Below, one piece after another: positions 49,470 to 60,682 of a stretch of 64,000 nucleotides of DNA. The stretch's first letter is position 1; each line of letters starts with the position of its first letter. The notes beneath the pieces are model-generated. The model made no database searches, was not told the DNA's origin, and worked only from the letters and a program-made list of their open reading frames with translations. Position numbers and translations under genes: made by a program. Source of the stretch: Panulirus ornatus (Eukaryota; Arthropoda; Malacostraca; Decapoda; Palinuridae); NCBI RefSeq assembly GCF_036320965.1, contig NC_092234.1, forward strand, positions 41,663,532 to 41,727,531, read 5' to 3'.

Positions 49470-50408
49470 GATAAGACGGTGATGGTGAGGGAGCCCAGCC
49501 CGGGAGATGAGGGAGTAAGGTACTGTGAGGGAGCCCAGCCCGGAAGGTGAGGGAGTGAGGTACTGTGAGGCAGCCCAGCCCGGAAGGTGAGGGAGTGAGG
49601 TACTGTGAGGGAGCCCAGCCCGGGAGATGAGGGAGTGAGGTACTGTGAGGGAGCCCAGCCCGGAAGGTGAGGGAGTGAGGTACTGTGAGGGAGCCCAGCC
49701 CGGGAGGAGAGGGAGTAAGGTACTGTGAGGGAGCCCAGCCCGGGAGATGAGGGAGTGAGGTACTGTGAGGGAGCCCAGCCCGGAAGGTGAGGGAGTGAGG
49801 TACTGTGAGGGAGCCCAGCCCGGGAGATGAGGGAGTGAGGTACTGTGAGGGAGCCCAGCCCGGGAGATGAGGGAGTGAGGTACTGTGAGGGAGCCCAGCC
49901 CGGAAGGTGAGGGAGTGAGGTACTGTGAGGGAGCCCAGCCCGGGAGGCGAGGGAGTGAGGTACTGTGAGGGAGCCCAGCCCGGGAGATGAGGGAGTGAGG
50001 TACTGTGAGGGAGCCCAGCCCGGGAGGTGAGGGAGTGAGGTACTGTGAGGCAGCCCAGCCCGGAAGGTGAGGGAGTGAGGTACTGTGAGGGAGCCCAGCC
50101 CGGAAGGTGAGGGAGTGAGGTACTGTGAGGGAGCCCAGCCCGGGAGATGAGGGAGTGAGGTACTGTGAGGGAGCCCAGCCCGGGAGATGAGGGAGTGAGG
50201 TACTGTGAGGGAGCCCAGCCCGGAAGGTGAGGGAGTGAGGTACTGTGAGGGAGCCCAGCCCGGGAGGCGAGGGAGTGAGGTACTGTGAGGGAGCCCAGCC
50301 CGGGAGATGAGGGAGTGAGGTACTGTGAGGGAGCCCAGCCCGGGAGGTGAGGGAGTGAGGTACTGTGAGGCAGCCCAGCTCGGGAGGTGAGGGAGCGAGG
50401 TATTGTGG
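49470..50408 (+). repeat. 40-nt minisatellite
   Basis: About 23 copies of a 40-nt unit starting tactgtgagggagcccagcc, alternating gggagatga, ggaaggtga and gggaggcga forms with block-wise higher-order repetition. On the transcript strand each unit reads ctccctcacag followed by TA, a pyrimidine-rich acceptor-like site repeated over 20 times between exons 4.9 and 4.10. The open minus-strand frame through it is a repeat artefact. Confidence 0.95.
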
Positions 50409-50410
50409 GG

Positions 50411-50744
50411 CAGCGGTTTTATGAGGTAATCCAGAACACAGGACAACTGTGGGTGGATAAGGTGGGGGGGGGGGGGGGTGCTAGGCCCAACACGATGCTA
50501 TACTGAAGAGAAAGGACAGGGAAGCGTCCCGCTATACTGAAGGGAAGGGATGGGAAGGCGTCCCGCTATACTGAAGGGAAGGGATGGGAAGGCGTCCAGC
50601 CACCAGGGAACAGATCCTGCCATACTGGCGCCCTTACTAACCCCAGGACAGACGAGCAACTCCCACAAGTGTACAAGAAATATTCGGTACAGGAATCTTG
50701 AGGAAGAAGACATAGAATAATAAGACTTGAGATAAAAACAATTA
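50411..50744 (-). other. Intron stretch with short tandem repeat
   Basis: A poly-G run lies at about 50463-50478, followed by two to three copies of a 34-nt unit containing cgctatactgaagggaaggg at 50499-50600. No exon is visible. Confidence 0.6.
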
Positions 50745-50885
50745 GTAATAATCCACCTGAAACAGATAAGGAAAATTAGTCACAAAAACCTAGTGAATGA
50801 CAGACCTGAAACACGAATGTAGTGGGTATAAGTGACCTGAAACACGAAGGTTGTGGGTAAAGAGGCCTGAAACACGAAGACCTGG
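50745..50885 (-). promoter_or_regulatory. Four CAG|G acceptor-like motifs downstream of exon 4.9
   Basis: Transcript-strand TTTCAG motifs end at about 50877 (CAG|GC), 50837 (CAG|GT), 50806 (CAG|GT) and 50757 (CAG|GT), the first only about 45 nt below the exon 4.9 donor. Three share the core cgtgtttcag, suggesting local tandem duplication. Confidence 0.5.
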
Positions 50886-50923
50886 TTACCAAAAGCCAAT
50901 GAGCCAGACATGTGGCTGTTTAC

Positions 50924-51085
50924 CATAATTCTCAGAGGGGTAATATGTCTCGCCCTTATCGGTGACCCAGGCCTGCACGCTGACGAAGTCGGCCACGAAG
51001 GAGGGGATGTTGCACTTGAGGATGGCAGAGTTGCCCCGGATCACGTACTCAAGACTCACGTCCGTCATGTAGTCCTGGTGAACCA
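50924..51085 (-). CDS. Dscam: Dscam exon 4.9 (Ig2 N-terminal half)
   Basis: 162 nt; opens VVHQDYMTDVSLEYVIRGN, with ILKCNIPSFVADFV, VQAW, SENYG end. Acceptor catttcccgcag, donor GTAAAC. Combines the VVHQDY start seen in 4.7 and 4.10 with the DVSLE segment of 4.8. Confidence 0.93.
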
Positions 51086-51759
51086 CTGCGGGAAATGTTG
51101 GCAAGGGATGGTGAGGAACTGGCGGAAATGTTGGCAGAAGTTGGTGGTGATGTGCGGGCCAAGATGATGAGGGACTGGTGGTAGTGTTGGCCGGGGGTGA
51201 TGAGGGACTGGTGGTAATGTTGGCAGAAGTTGGTGGTGATGTGCGGGCCAAGATGATGAGGGACTGGTGGTAGTGTTGGCCGGGGTGATGAGGGACTGGT
51301 GGTAGTGTTAGCCAAGATGGCAAAAATATCAATATTTCCTCAATCTTTTACTTCCTTCCTGTGCAAGACGTACACAGTACTGCGCTGTTCTGTCTACGGT
51401 TGACGGACGACAGGGAGTCGGGGTACAAATTTTTCGTCCTCAAACTTTCACAAATTTCGGGAAACATATTCGAAGAAGAAATACTTCGTAAACCTTTTTT
51501 TTTTTTTTTTTTTTCAACATTCGTACTTTGCTTGGGTCTTGGGATAAACGTGGGAGGCATTTTCATTACGAAATAAAAGGGAAAACGAGGAAAAGGAAGA
51601 ACAAAGCAAAGAATGAGAAAGGAAGTTGAAACGTAGCACTAATGTCTCCTGCCAAGGTTTATGTAGAACCATATGTAAACTATATGTAGAGACACGTTAG
51701 GGGGAGTGTTGACTCCTGCAGAGGATGATGATATCTACTGACTCTGAGAGAAACATGTA
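51086..51759 (-). other. Intron between 4.8 and 4.9
   Basis: 51090-51310 holds a degenerate tandem repeat of about 55-60 nt with words gggactggtggta and gttggcagaagttgg. A 21-nt T run (plus strand) lies at about 51494. No exon is visible. Confidence 0.6.
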
Positions 51760-52080
51760 ATCCTGTAAATGATAAAATAATAAACGAGTCTGTGACCAAA
51801 TTACCCTGTAAATAAGAACACTGTTTAATCACCTGCAAAAATCATCAAAACCATCACCATTAATCTTCCTGTAAAAAAAATAAAAACAATGTAAAAGCCG
51901 TAAATGTAACAACAACATAACCTTCTCTGAGAACCTCCCTGTAAAAGAGAAACATGAACAACCTTGTAAATCGAGCTTCTGTAAGAAACACCAGCAGGAA
52001 CCAACTGGTGTGAGGGAGATGCCATAACCTGCCCCGCTACAGCAATATTACGACGGAAATCTTCCCTGTAAAAGAAAACA
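51760..52080 (-). promoter_or_regulatory. Ladder of acceptor-like motifs downstream of exon 4.8
   Basis: On the transcript strand, pyrimidine-rich tracts ending in CAG or TACAG terminate at about 52066, 51979, 51939, 51869, 51833, 51806 and 51763. Neighbouring distances are mostly near 27-43 nt or about twice that. None is followed by a recognisable exon. The pattern recurs after other exon-4 variants; a splicing role is inference. Confidence 0.5.
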
Positions 52081-52170
52081 TTAAGCCATCCCCCCAGCGT
52101 CGTATATCCCACCGAGCACCACAATGAAAGTCCCGGGCGTCCGAGGCCCGGCGGCGCCCTCCCAAATTAC

Positions 52171-52332
52171 CGTAATTCTGCGTCGGGTAGTAGGTCTGGC
52201 CCTGGTCGGTGACCCAGGCCTGCACGCTGACGAAGTCGGCCACGAAGGAGGGGATGTTGCACTTGAGGATGGCCGAGTTGCCCCGGATCACGTTCTCTAG
52301 ACTTACGTCTACGAGGTAGGCCTGAGGCACCA
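52171..52332 (-). CDS. Dscam: Dscam exon 4.8 (Ig2 N-terminal half)
   Basis: 162 nt; opens VVPQAYLVDVSLENVIRGN, with ILKCNIPSFVADFV, VQAW, ends TQNYG (AATTACG at the edge rather than AATTATG). Acceptor ccctacctacag, donor GTAATT. Donor of the 5' portion of pseudo-exon 4.6. Shares DVSLE with exon 4.9. Confidence 0.93.
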
Positions 52333-53046
52333 CTGTAGGTAGGGATCAAATACACGTCAGACACGACACTCACACGGCAGCCACGACCTAACCCCATCCC
52401 CTTCAGGAGGGTTAATGACCATTAAGACTAGTCATCGACCATTACGAGCGAGTGACTCCCCATTACAGGAGGTCAAATGCCCCCCTCACTATGCGACTAC
52501 GCACCCATCAGACGATGCACTCTGGCACCCCCCGAGCGATGTCACCAATCAGGAGGACCAGGAGGTAATCCTTAATCAGGTAAGATGATCGATCAGGTCT
52601 GATGGATGCCCAAACCACGACAATCAGAGACAAATTGCCAGTAAAGGGATCCACCCACTACTAACAAGATAATCAGGTAAGAGCAGATTCCCGGAAGAGG
52701 ATGAGAACTGGAACCTATTCCAACGGAGACAAGTCTACATATGATCTAATAAAGCTGCTGGAACTCTCAGATGATCACACACGGAAGTTAATTCGGCGAT
52801 GGATGATGCTCTCTTGAAAATAAGATTAATAAATTATCTCCAGCAAACTCGTGTACCGGGGTACAAATTCCTGCAAAAGAGGTATGGATCAAGTATCTCA
52901 AGAACCTAGCTTAACCTATCCTGAAATTACAGAGAAAAGTTTAGTCATTTCTGCTGAAAGAAAAATGTTTTTTTTTTTTTTAAGAGGGACAGGACATAAA
53001 TAATGAAGTAATTAAATCCCCATCAGATAATGGTCGCCTCCTTTAC
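52333..53046 (-). other. Intron between 4.7 and 4.8, with acceptor-like motifs
   Basis: No exon is visible. Polypyrimidine-YAG motifs on the transcript strand end at about 52954, 52921 and 52871. A run of about 14 T (plus strand) lies near 52968. Confidence 0.6.
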
Positions 53047-53208
53047 CATAATTCTCAGAGGGGTAATATGTCTCGCCCTTATCGGTGACCCAGGCCTGCA
53101 CGCTGACGAAGTCGGCCACGTAGGACGGGATGGCGCACTTGAGGATGGCCGAGTTGCCCCGGATCACAAACTCAGGCACCATGTCGGTCAGGTAGTCTTG
53201 GTGGACCA
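53047..53208 (-). CDS. Dscam: Dscam exon 4.7 (Ig2 N-terminal half)
   Basis: 162 nt; opens VVHQDYLTDMVPEFVIRGN, with ILKCAIPSYVADFV, VQAW, SENYG end. Acceptor cgtctccctcag, donor GTAAAG. EFVIRGN replaces the usual EYVIRGN. Closest copy is exon 4.5. Confidence 0.93.
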
Positions 53209-53564
53209 CTGAGGGAGACGTTACTTGGTGAGGTGTGGGTCACTAGAGTGTGACGAGGTAGTGTTACGGTGGGAGTGTGAGGGGCGCTGGTAGGCGCTGT
53301 GGAGGAGCAGTCGTCTTCGTCAGCTGTGACGTGCAGCGTGACATGAGGTAGCTGTGATGTGAGGTGTGTCGACTGTGGTTGTGACGGGCTAGTGTGATGG
53401 CTATGTCTGTGTGACGGCTCTGTCTGTGACGGACTACTGAGTGTGACGGGACAGTCTTCATGACTGTTAACTACACCGCACTGTGGTGATCAGACAACTG
53501 CTTCAGTCATAAGATAATAAACCAGTGTCACACGAGACATGGAGGCACGGACACATTAATTCCA
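53209..53564 (-). other. Intron upstream of exon 4.7
   Basis: Repeated short words such as gtgacggg and ctgtgacg occur between 53260 and 53460, similar to 55507-55730. No exon is visible. Confidence 0.5.
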
Positions 53565-53870
53565 GGTCACTGTAACGTCTACAACGACCATATTTACCTC
53601 CTACAACGACCATATCTACCTCCTACAACGACCATATTTACCTCCTACAATGACCATATTTACCTCCTACAACGACCATATTTACCTCCTACAATGACCA
53701 TATTTACCTCCTACAACGACCATATTTACCTCCTACAATGACCATATTTACCTCCTACAACGACCATATTTACCTCCTACAACGACCATATTTACCTCCT
53801 ACAACGACCATATTTACCTCCTACAACGACCATATTTACCTCCTACAACGACCATATTTACCTCCTGCCA
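53565..53870 (+). repeat. 22-nt minisatellite
   Basis: About 13 copies of ctacaacgaccatatttacc plus two bases, with an occasional acaatgacc variant. On the transcript strand it reads as repeated ggaggtaaatatgg, giving many GTAAAT donor-like sequences in the intron between 4.6 and 4.7. Confidence 0.92.
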
Positions 53871-54077
53871 CACCATAACGGCTCATTAGACGCCTACAGC
53901 CGCCAGTGTGCTCACACCGGACGCTCCTGTGCTAACACTAACATGAACCTTGACCCGGTGCCATACAACCCTGGCCATCGCAACATGGTCGATAATCTTA
54001 CTACAATTTGAGGTAATATCAACCTTCATGTCAAAATCTTTCCGTGTTTTGTATCGCTAAAGTCATGAATGGGGACA

Positions 54078-54205
54078 AGTCATGGCCACTATCATCCCAA
54101 GTCCCACAGGGGCCAGTCATGGCCACTATCATCCCAAGTCCCACAGGGGCCGATCATGGCCACCATCATCCCAAGTCCCACAGGGGCCGATCATGGCCAC
54201 TATCA
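54078..54205 (+). repeat. 37-nt tandem repeat
   Basis: Three to four copies of a unit starting catggccactatcatcccaa, each containing gtcccacaggggcc. No coding sense is apparent. Confidence 0.85.
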
Positions 54206-54441
54206 TTCGGGGCAGGAAACTCTAGTAAATTTGAAATAAATAAAATCCTCAAATTAGTCTTTCTACAGACACTAATTAATCAATTACGAACCTGAAAGGA
54301 GTCATTAGCGTGTCGCCACTAATAAGGATTTGAAAGACTGTGTAAAAAACTGTCTTGAATCAACCTTTAATTATGATCTGACACAGACGAGAGAGTTGTT
54401 AGTGTTCGCGAGAGGCATGACCACGCGCCCTCCACCGCTGC

Positions 54442-54588
54442 CAAAATCATGGCTCATATATAGTCTCCAGCCGGTGACGCTGACGAAGTCTGCGACGAAG
54501 GAAGGGATGTTGCACCTGAGGATAGTGGCAGAGATGCCCTGGATCACATACTCCACACTCACGTCTACGAGGTCGGCCTGAGGCATCA
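54442..54588 (-). pseudogene. Dscam: Dscam exon 4.6 pseudo-exon
   Basis: The frame is still open: it opens VMPQADLVDVSVEYVIQG and retains CNIPSFVADFVSVTGW and SHDFG. Both splice sites are damaged: the position of the acceptor AG reads GG and the donor GT reads GC. The loop before SHDFG has lost about six codons, and one extra codon interrupts NSAILKC (ISATILRC). The 5' half and flanking intron resemble exon 4.8, while VTGW and the 3' end resemble exon 4.1, so it looks chimeric. The 147-nt length remains divisible by 3; a GC donor is not impossible, but the missing acceptor makes use unlikely. Confidence 0.85.
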
Positions 54589-55344
54589 CCGTACGGATGA
54601 GATACAAGGCTGACACGGCCAGGCCAGCTCTCACACGGCAGCCAACACCTAACCCCGTCAGGAGGGATGACCCTATCCCCATCAGGAGAGGTCAGAGTCC
54701 ATCATGAGGGTTAATGACCATTAGGATTGGTCATCTACCATTACGAGAGAGTAACTACCCATCATGATAAGTGGTCGACTACCCGTCTCAATGCTACCAA
54801 GTACCCATCAGCGGAGCACTGTACGACCCGCCCCCTGTGTCCATTAACGAGCGACGCCACCAATCACCAGCCGAAGACGATTCCGTAATCAAGACAGACG
54901 AACACTGCTGACGGAGGCCCCACCACGACTACCACAGACACACTGCTCGTAAAGCGATCCATCACCACCAAGATAAGGCATCTAGTCAAGGCCAGATCCC
55001 CACAAGGAGGAGGAAAACTGGAATCAATACCACAAAACAAATGTCTACAGATCAAACAATAATTTCCTGTAAGACAGAGAAGATATGCATGAGTTGGGCG
55101 TCTCGTGATGACCTCTGTAAAAGATAACAACATTAACGAACTGTGTTTACTGTGCACATATAAATCAATGTATACATCCCTGCAAAAGAGATTTGGGTCA
55201 ACAGACGAAACACTTAACCTGAAATTTCAGAGAAGAGTTTAGTATTAACGTTCCTGAAAGTGAAAGAAAAGAACCAATGAATGGAAAATAAACAAAAATA
55301 ATGAAGTCATTAAATCCCCAGCAGATAATGGTCGCCTCCTTTAC
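54589..55344 (-). other. Intron between 4.5 and 4.6, with acceptor-like ladder
   Basis: No exon is visible. It aligns by eye with 52333-53046. On the transcript strand, polypyrimidine-YAG motifs end at about 55254, 55219, 55180, 55115 and 55067, spaced 35-65 nt, just downstream of exon 4.5. Confidence 0.6.
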
Positions 55345-55506
55345 CATAATTCTCAGAGGGGTAATATGTCTCGCCCTCATCGGTGACCCAGGCCTGCACG
55401 CTGACGAAGTCGGCCACGTAGGACGGGATGGCGCACTTGAGGATGGCCGAGTTGCCCCGGATCACGTACTCAGGCACCATGTCAGTCCGGTAAGCTTGGT
55501 AAACCA
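55345..55506 (-). CDS. Dscam: Dscam exon 4.5 (Ig2 N-terminal half)
   Basis: 162 nt; opens VVYQAYRTDMVPEYVIRGN, with ILKCAIPSYVADFV (tyrosine for the usual phenylalanine), VQAW and a SENYG end. Acceptor cgtctccctcag, donor GTAAAG. Near-identical to exon 4.7 over its 3' half and in the following intron, marking a block duplication of about 2.3 kb that also copied the ancestor of pseudo-exon 4.6 from around exon 4.8. Confidence 0.93.
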
Positions 55507-55837
55507 CTGAGGGAGACGTTACTTGGTGAGGTGTGGGCCACTAGAGTGAGACGAGGTAGTGTTACGGTGGCGTGACAGTGTGTTAGGGTCGCTAGTGGTT
55601 GATGTAAGGAGGTAGCTGGGATGAGATGGTGTGTCGACTGTATTTGTGACGCGCTAGTGTGACGGCTATGTCTGTTATGGGCTTGTGACAATGGAGAGAC
55701 AGTCTTCATGACTGGTCACTACAACATGTTGTTGAGATCATACAACTGTTATGAAGACGTTACTCTAGACGAGAAGAGGAGCCGGCCAGGACCACAATTA
55801 TGCCACATCCTCTGTGACAACAATCAGCAGACCATAA

Positions 55838-56815
55838 CACCTCATCTACAGGTTATGTTACGACCATAACACCTCGTCTACAGGTTATGTTACGACCATA
55901 ACACCTCGTCTACAGGTTATGTTACAACCATAACACCTCGTCTACAGGTTATGTTACGACCATACCACCTCGTCTACAGGTTATGTTACAACCATAACAC
56001 CTCGTCTACAGGTTATGTTACGACCATAACACCTCGTCTACAGGTTATGTTACGACCATAACACCTCGTCTACAGATTATGTTACAACCATAACACCTCG
56101 TCTACAGGTTATGTTACGACCATAACACCTCGTCTACAGGTTATGTTACGACCATAACACCTCGTCTACAGGTTATGTTACGACCATAACACCTCATCTA
56201 CAGGTTATGTTACGACCATAACACCTCGTCTACAGGTTATGTTACGACCATAACACCTCGTCTACAGATTATGTTACGACCATACCACCTCGTCTACAGG
56301 TTATGTTACGACCATAACACCTCGTCTACAGGTTATGTTACGACCATAACACCTCGTCTACAGGTTATGTTACGACCATAACACCTCGTCTACAGATTAT
56401 GTTACGACCATACCACCTCGTCTACAGGTTATGTTACGACCATAACACCTCGTCTACAGGTTATGTTACAACCATAACACCTCGTCTACAGGTTATGTTA
56501 CAACCATAACACCTCGTCTACAGGTTATGTTACAACCATAACACCTCGTCTACAGGTTATGTTACGACCATAACACCTCATCTACAGGTTATGTTACGAC
56601 CATAACACCTCGTCTACAGGTTATGTTACGACCATAACACCTCGTCTACAGATTATGTTACGACCATACCACCTCGTCTACAGGTTATGTTACGACCATA
56701 ACACCTCGTCTACAGGTTATGTTACGACCATACCACCTCGTCTACAGGTTATGTTACGACCATACCACCTCGTCTACAGGTTATGTTACGACCATAACAC
56801 CTCGTCTACAGGTTA
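55838..56815 (+). repeat. 32-nt minisatellite, copy A
   Basis: About 30 copies of a unit starting ctacaggttatgttacgacc. On the transcript strand each unit contains cataacctgtag, which looks like a branch-point sequence followed closely by an AG, so the array offers many weak acceptor-like sites. Confidence 0.95.
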
Positions 56816-57034
56816 TGACACTACTCAAAATTTGAAATAGTGAATAAAAGCCTCAAATTAATGCCTTTCTAAAGCCACTAATTAATCAATTAAGACCGTC
56901 CAACACGGAGAGGAGTCGTTAGTGGTGCCACTAATCAGGATCACACAGTGAACAATTGTCATTAACGAACCCTTAATCATGACCTAACACACACACGAGT
57001 GGCCGCCGCACGCGACCTTCACCTTTATCATCAT

Positions 57035-57930
57035 TATGGTTATCCGGCCATCAACAGTGGTCTTATCCGGCCATCAACAGTGGTCTTATCCGACCATCAA
57101 CTGTGGTCTTATCCGGCCATCAACAGTGGTCTTATCCGGCCATCAACTGTGGTCTTATCCGACCATCAACAGTGGTCTTATCCGGCCACCAACAGTGATC
57201 TTATCCGGCCATCAACAGTGGTCTTATCCGACCATGAACAGTGTTTTTATCCGACCATCAACAGTGGTCTTATCCAGCCATCAACAGTGGTCTTATCCGA
57301 TCATCAACAGTGGTCTTATCCGACCATCAACAGTGGTCTTATCCGATCATCAACAGTGGTCTTATCCGACCATCAACAGTGGTCTTATCCGACCATCAAC
57401 TGTGGTCTTATCCGGCCATCAACAGTGGTCTTATCCGGCCATCAACTGTGGTCTTATCCGACCATCAACAGTGGTCTTATCCGGCCACCAACAGTGATCT
57501 TATCCGGCCATCAACAGTGGTCTTATCCGACCATCAACAGTGGTCTTATCCGACCATCAACAGTGGTCTTATCCAGCCATCAACAGTGGTCTTATCCGAT
57601 CATCAACAGTGGTCTTATCCGACCATCAACAGTGGTCTTATCCGATCATCAACAGTGGTCTTATCCAGCCATCAACAGTGGTCTTATCCGATCATCAACA
57701 GTGGTCTTATCCGATCATCAACAGTGGTCTTATCCGACCATCAACAGTGGTCTTATCCGATCATCAACAGTGGTCTTATCCAGCCATCAACAGTGGTCTT
57801 ATCCGATCATCAACAGAGGTCTTATCCGATCATCAACAGAGGTCTTATCCGATCATCAACAGTGGTCTTATCCGACCATCAACAGTGGTCTTATCGATCA
57901 TCAACAGTGGTCTTATCCAGCCATCACGCG
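57035..57930 (+). repeat. 23-nt minisatellite, copy A
   Basis: About 39 copies of a unit starting atcaacagtggtcttatccg. Higher-order structure is visible: blocks of about a dozen units recur with the same order of gcc/acc/atc variants, so the array grew partly by block duplication. Long plus-strand open frames here are not genes. Confidence 0.95.
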
Positions 57931-57944
57931 AGAACAGCTTTTAC

Positions 57945-58210
57945 TGCCCATCACAGGCGGTCAACTGCCGTCACAGGTGGTCAACTGCCCATCACAGGCG
58001 GTCAACTGCCCATCACAGGTGGTCAACTGCCCGTCACAGGCGGTCAACTGCCCATCACAGGCGGTCAACTGCCCATCACAGGCGGTCAACTGCCCGTCAC
58101 AGGCGGTCAACTGCCCATCACAGGCGGTCAACTGCCCATCACAGGTGGTCAACTGCCCGTCACAGGTGGTCAACTGCCCGTCACAGGTGGTCAACTGCCC
58201 GTCACAGGTG
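57945..58210 (+). repeat. 21-nt minisatellite, copy A
   Basis: About 12 copies of a unit starting ggtcaactgcccatcacagg. It directly follows the 23-nt array, separated by a short spacer containing cacgcgagaacag. Confidence 0.93.
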
Positions 58211-58766
58211 CTACTATGTGAAGCACTGTTGACCCTGGGTCCGGTTTAACAAGCGACTTAACCAATCACAGCAACGCTTCTGATCGAACCACCCTCCCAC
58301 CCCACTCCCCTATCCGCAACCACGACAATCAGAGACAAACTGCCAGTAAAACGATCCATTACAACAAGACAAGATCATCAGGTAAGACCAGATTCCCTCC
58401 ATAACAAGGACGAGGAACACTGGAATCGACATTAGTGACCAGAAGTCAACAGACGATCCAGTAATCTGCTGGAAGTTTGGGCAAAACATATGTTAATGAG
58501 GGCTTGATGTGGGACCCTTTGAAAATTAATTTATGACTAGTAAATTGTGTATAACGAATACATGTATATATATAAATCGAAGTATACATCCCTGTAAGAG
58601 AGGTTTGGATCAAGTGGATGAAAAAACTTTTACGTAATCTGAAATGACAGAGAAAAGTTTAGTAACTTTAGTGAAAGTAAAGGAGAAAATTATCATTTTT
58701 AAAAAGGACTGGACATAAATAATGAGGTAGATGATAACCCCATCAGGTAATGGTCGCCTCCTTTAC
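58211..58766 (-). other. Intron stretch downstream of exon 4.4
   Basis: No exon is visible. AT-rich with a short TA run near 58566. Transcript-strand polypyrimidine-AG motifs end at about 58639 and 58592. The same sequence recurs at 62081-62634. Confidence 0.6.
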
Positions 58767-58928
58767 CATAATTCTCAGAGGGATAATATGTCTGGCCCTG
58801 GTCGGTGACCCAGGCCTGCACGCTGACGAAGTCGGCCACGAAGGAGGGGATGTTGCACTTGAGGATGGCCGAGTTGCCCCGGATCACGTACTCAGGCACC
58901 ACATCCGTCTGGTAAGCTTGGTGGACCA
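58767..58928 (-). CDS. Dscam: Dscam exon 4.4 (Ig2 N-terminal half)
   Basis: 162 nt, peptide identical to exon 4.2: opens VVHQAYQTDVVPEYVIRGN, conserved IPSFVADFV, tryptophan in VQAW, ends SENYG. Acceptor ccatctccctcag, donor GTAAAG. It is the first-copy member of the 3.87-kb duplication. Its closest non-duplicated relatives are exons 4.5 and 4.7, which share TD.VPE near the start. Confidence 0.93.
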
Positions 58929-59582
58929 CTGAGGGAGATGGCGAGATATGGGCCAGATATCTGGTGACGGTGAGCGGGTAGCGTGACGCTGCTTTGTTAC
59001 GGGGTTGTGACAGTAATGGCTGTGTACTAGATGTATGACGGTGACAGTTGTGATCGGGTGGCGTAACGCTAGTGACTGTGGGGGGGATGATGACGTGTGA
59101 GGGTGTTTGTGACGAGAGGGTAGTGTGACCACGGCAGCTGTGAGCGAGTCACGTTACAACGCAGAGTGTCATACGAAAAAATGCTGACGACTGCAAACTA
59201 ATACCGCGTCGTTAAGACCTAACAACAACAACTACCGGGACGTGTTACAAACGACCTGAACACCTGTTACGACCAATAACATCGAGACCAACCCATGACA
59301 ACCACACACACACACACACACACGGAGGCTCTTAACACCTGAAAACAAACACATGAAATTACGACTACCTCACTAAAAACCATAATCATTTCATTAAGAA
59401 CCTGAAAACGAAAAGGAGTTAATAGTCTATTGCCAGTAATTAGGAGCTGGAAGAAAACTGGTGTGTGTGCGTGTGTGTGTGTGTGAATGTCTTAAATCAA
59501 CGGTTAATTATAATCTGAAACAACGGACAAGAAAGTTGTTAGTATGCGCGTGAGGCAGGGCCAGGCCGCCCTCCACCATTAC
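58929..59582 (-). other. Intron between 4.3 and 4.4
   Basis: No exon is visible. CA run near 59305 and GT run near 59460. On the transcript strand, polypyrimidine-CAG motifs end at about 59515, 59446, 59402 and 59339; those at 59402 and 59339 read CAG|GT. Confidence 0.65.
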
Positions 59583-59711
59583 CATAATCATGGCTCGGGT
59601 AGTAATGGTCGCCCGTGTCGGTGCTCCAGCCGGTGACGCTGACGAAGTCGGCCACGAAGGAGGGGATGTTGCACTTGAGGATGGCAGAGTTGCCCCGGAT
59701 CACGTACTCAT
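59583..59711 (-). pseudogene. Dscam: Dscam exon 4.3, 5'-truncated copy of exon 4.1
   Basis: The 3' part matches exon 4.1: EYVIRGN, ILKCNIPSFVADFV, VTGW, HDYG end, intact donor GTAATG. The first 33 or so bases and the original acceptor are replaced by minisatellite. The repeat happens to supply acctgtag directly before the remaining frame, so a 129-nt exon (43 x 3) would stay in phase but lose the first Ig2 strand residues. The polypyrimidine tract there is poor. It is probably non-functional, or else an assembly junction. Confidence 0.8.
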
Positions 59712-60682
59712 CTACAGGTTATGTTACGACCATAACACCTCGTCTACAGGTTATGTTACGACCATAACACCTCGTCTACAGGTTATGTTACAACCATAAC
59801 ACCTCGTCTACAGGTTATGTTACGACCATACCACCTCGTCTACAGGTTATGTTACAACCATAACACCTCGTCTACAGGTTATGTTACGACCATAACACCT
59901 CGTCTACAGGTTATGTTACGACCATAACACCTCGTCTACAGATTATGTTACAACCATAACACCTCGTCTACAGGTTATGTTACGACCATAACACCTCGTC
60001 TACAGGTTATGTTACGACCATAACACCTCGTCTACAGGTTATGTTACGACCATAACACCTCATCTACAGGTTATGTTACGACCATAACACCTCGTCTACA
60101 GGTTATGTTACGACCATAACACCTCGTCTACAGATTATGTTACGACCATACCACCTCGTCTACAGGTTATGTTACGACCATAACACCTCGTCTACAGGTT
60201 ATGTTACGACCATAACACCTCGTCTACAGGTTATGTTACGACCATAACACCTCGTCTACAGATTATGTTACGACCATACCACCTCGTCTACAGGTTATGT
60301 TACGACCATAACACCTCGTCTACAGGTTATGTTACAACCATAACACCTCGTCTACAGGTTATGTTACAACCATAACACCTCGTCTACAGGTTATGTTACA
60401 ACCATAACACCTCGTCTACAGGTTATGTTACGACCATAACACCTCATCTACAGGTTATGTTACGACCATAACACCTCGTCTACAGGTTATGTTACGACCA
60501 TAACACCTCGTCTACAGATTATGTTACGACCATACCACCTCGTCTACAGGTTATGTTACGACCATAACACCTCGTCTACAGGTTATGTTACGACCATAAC
60601 ACCTCGTCTACAGGTTATGTTACGACCATAACACCTCGTCTACAGATTATGTTACGACCATACCACCTCGTCTACAGGTTAT
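59712..60682 (+). repeat. 32-nt minisatellite, copy B
   Basis: About 30 copies of a 32-nt unit starting ctacaggttatgttacgacc. It abuts truncated exon 4.3 directly; the last repeat bases provide a possible new AG acceptor for that exon. Counterpart of 55838-56815, with the same order of variant units. Confidence 0.95.

Noticed and set aside
56999..58249. Several overlapping plus-strand frames rich in VVLSDHQQWSYP repeats, and the matching set at 60865-62116
   Set aside because: 23-nt and 21-nt minisatellites open in all frames; no start context, splice sites or domain.
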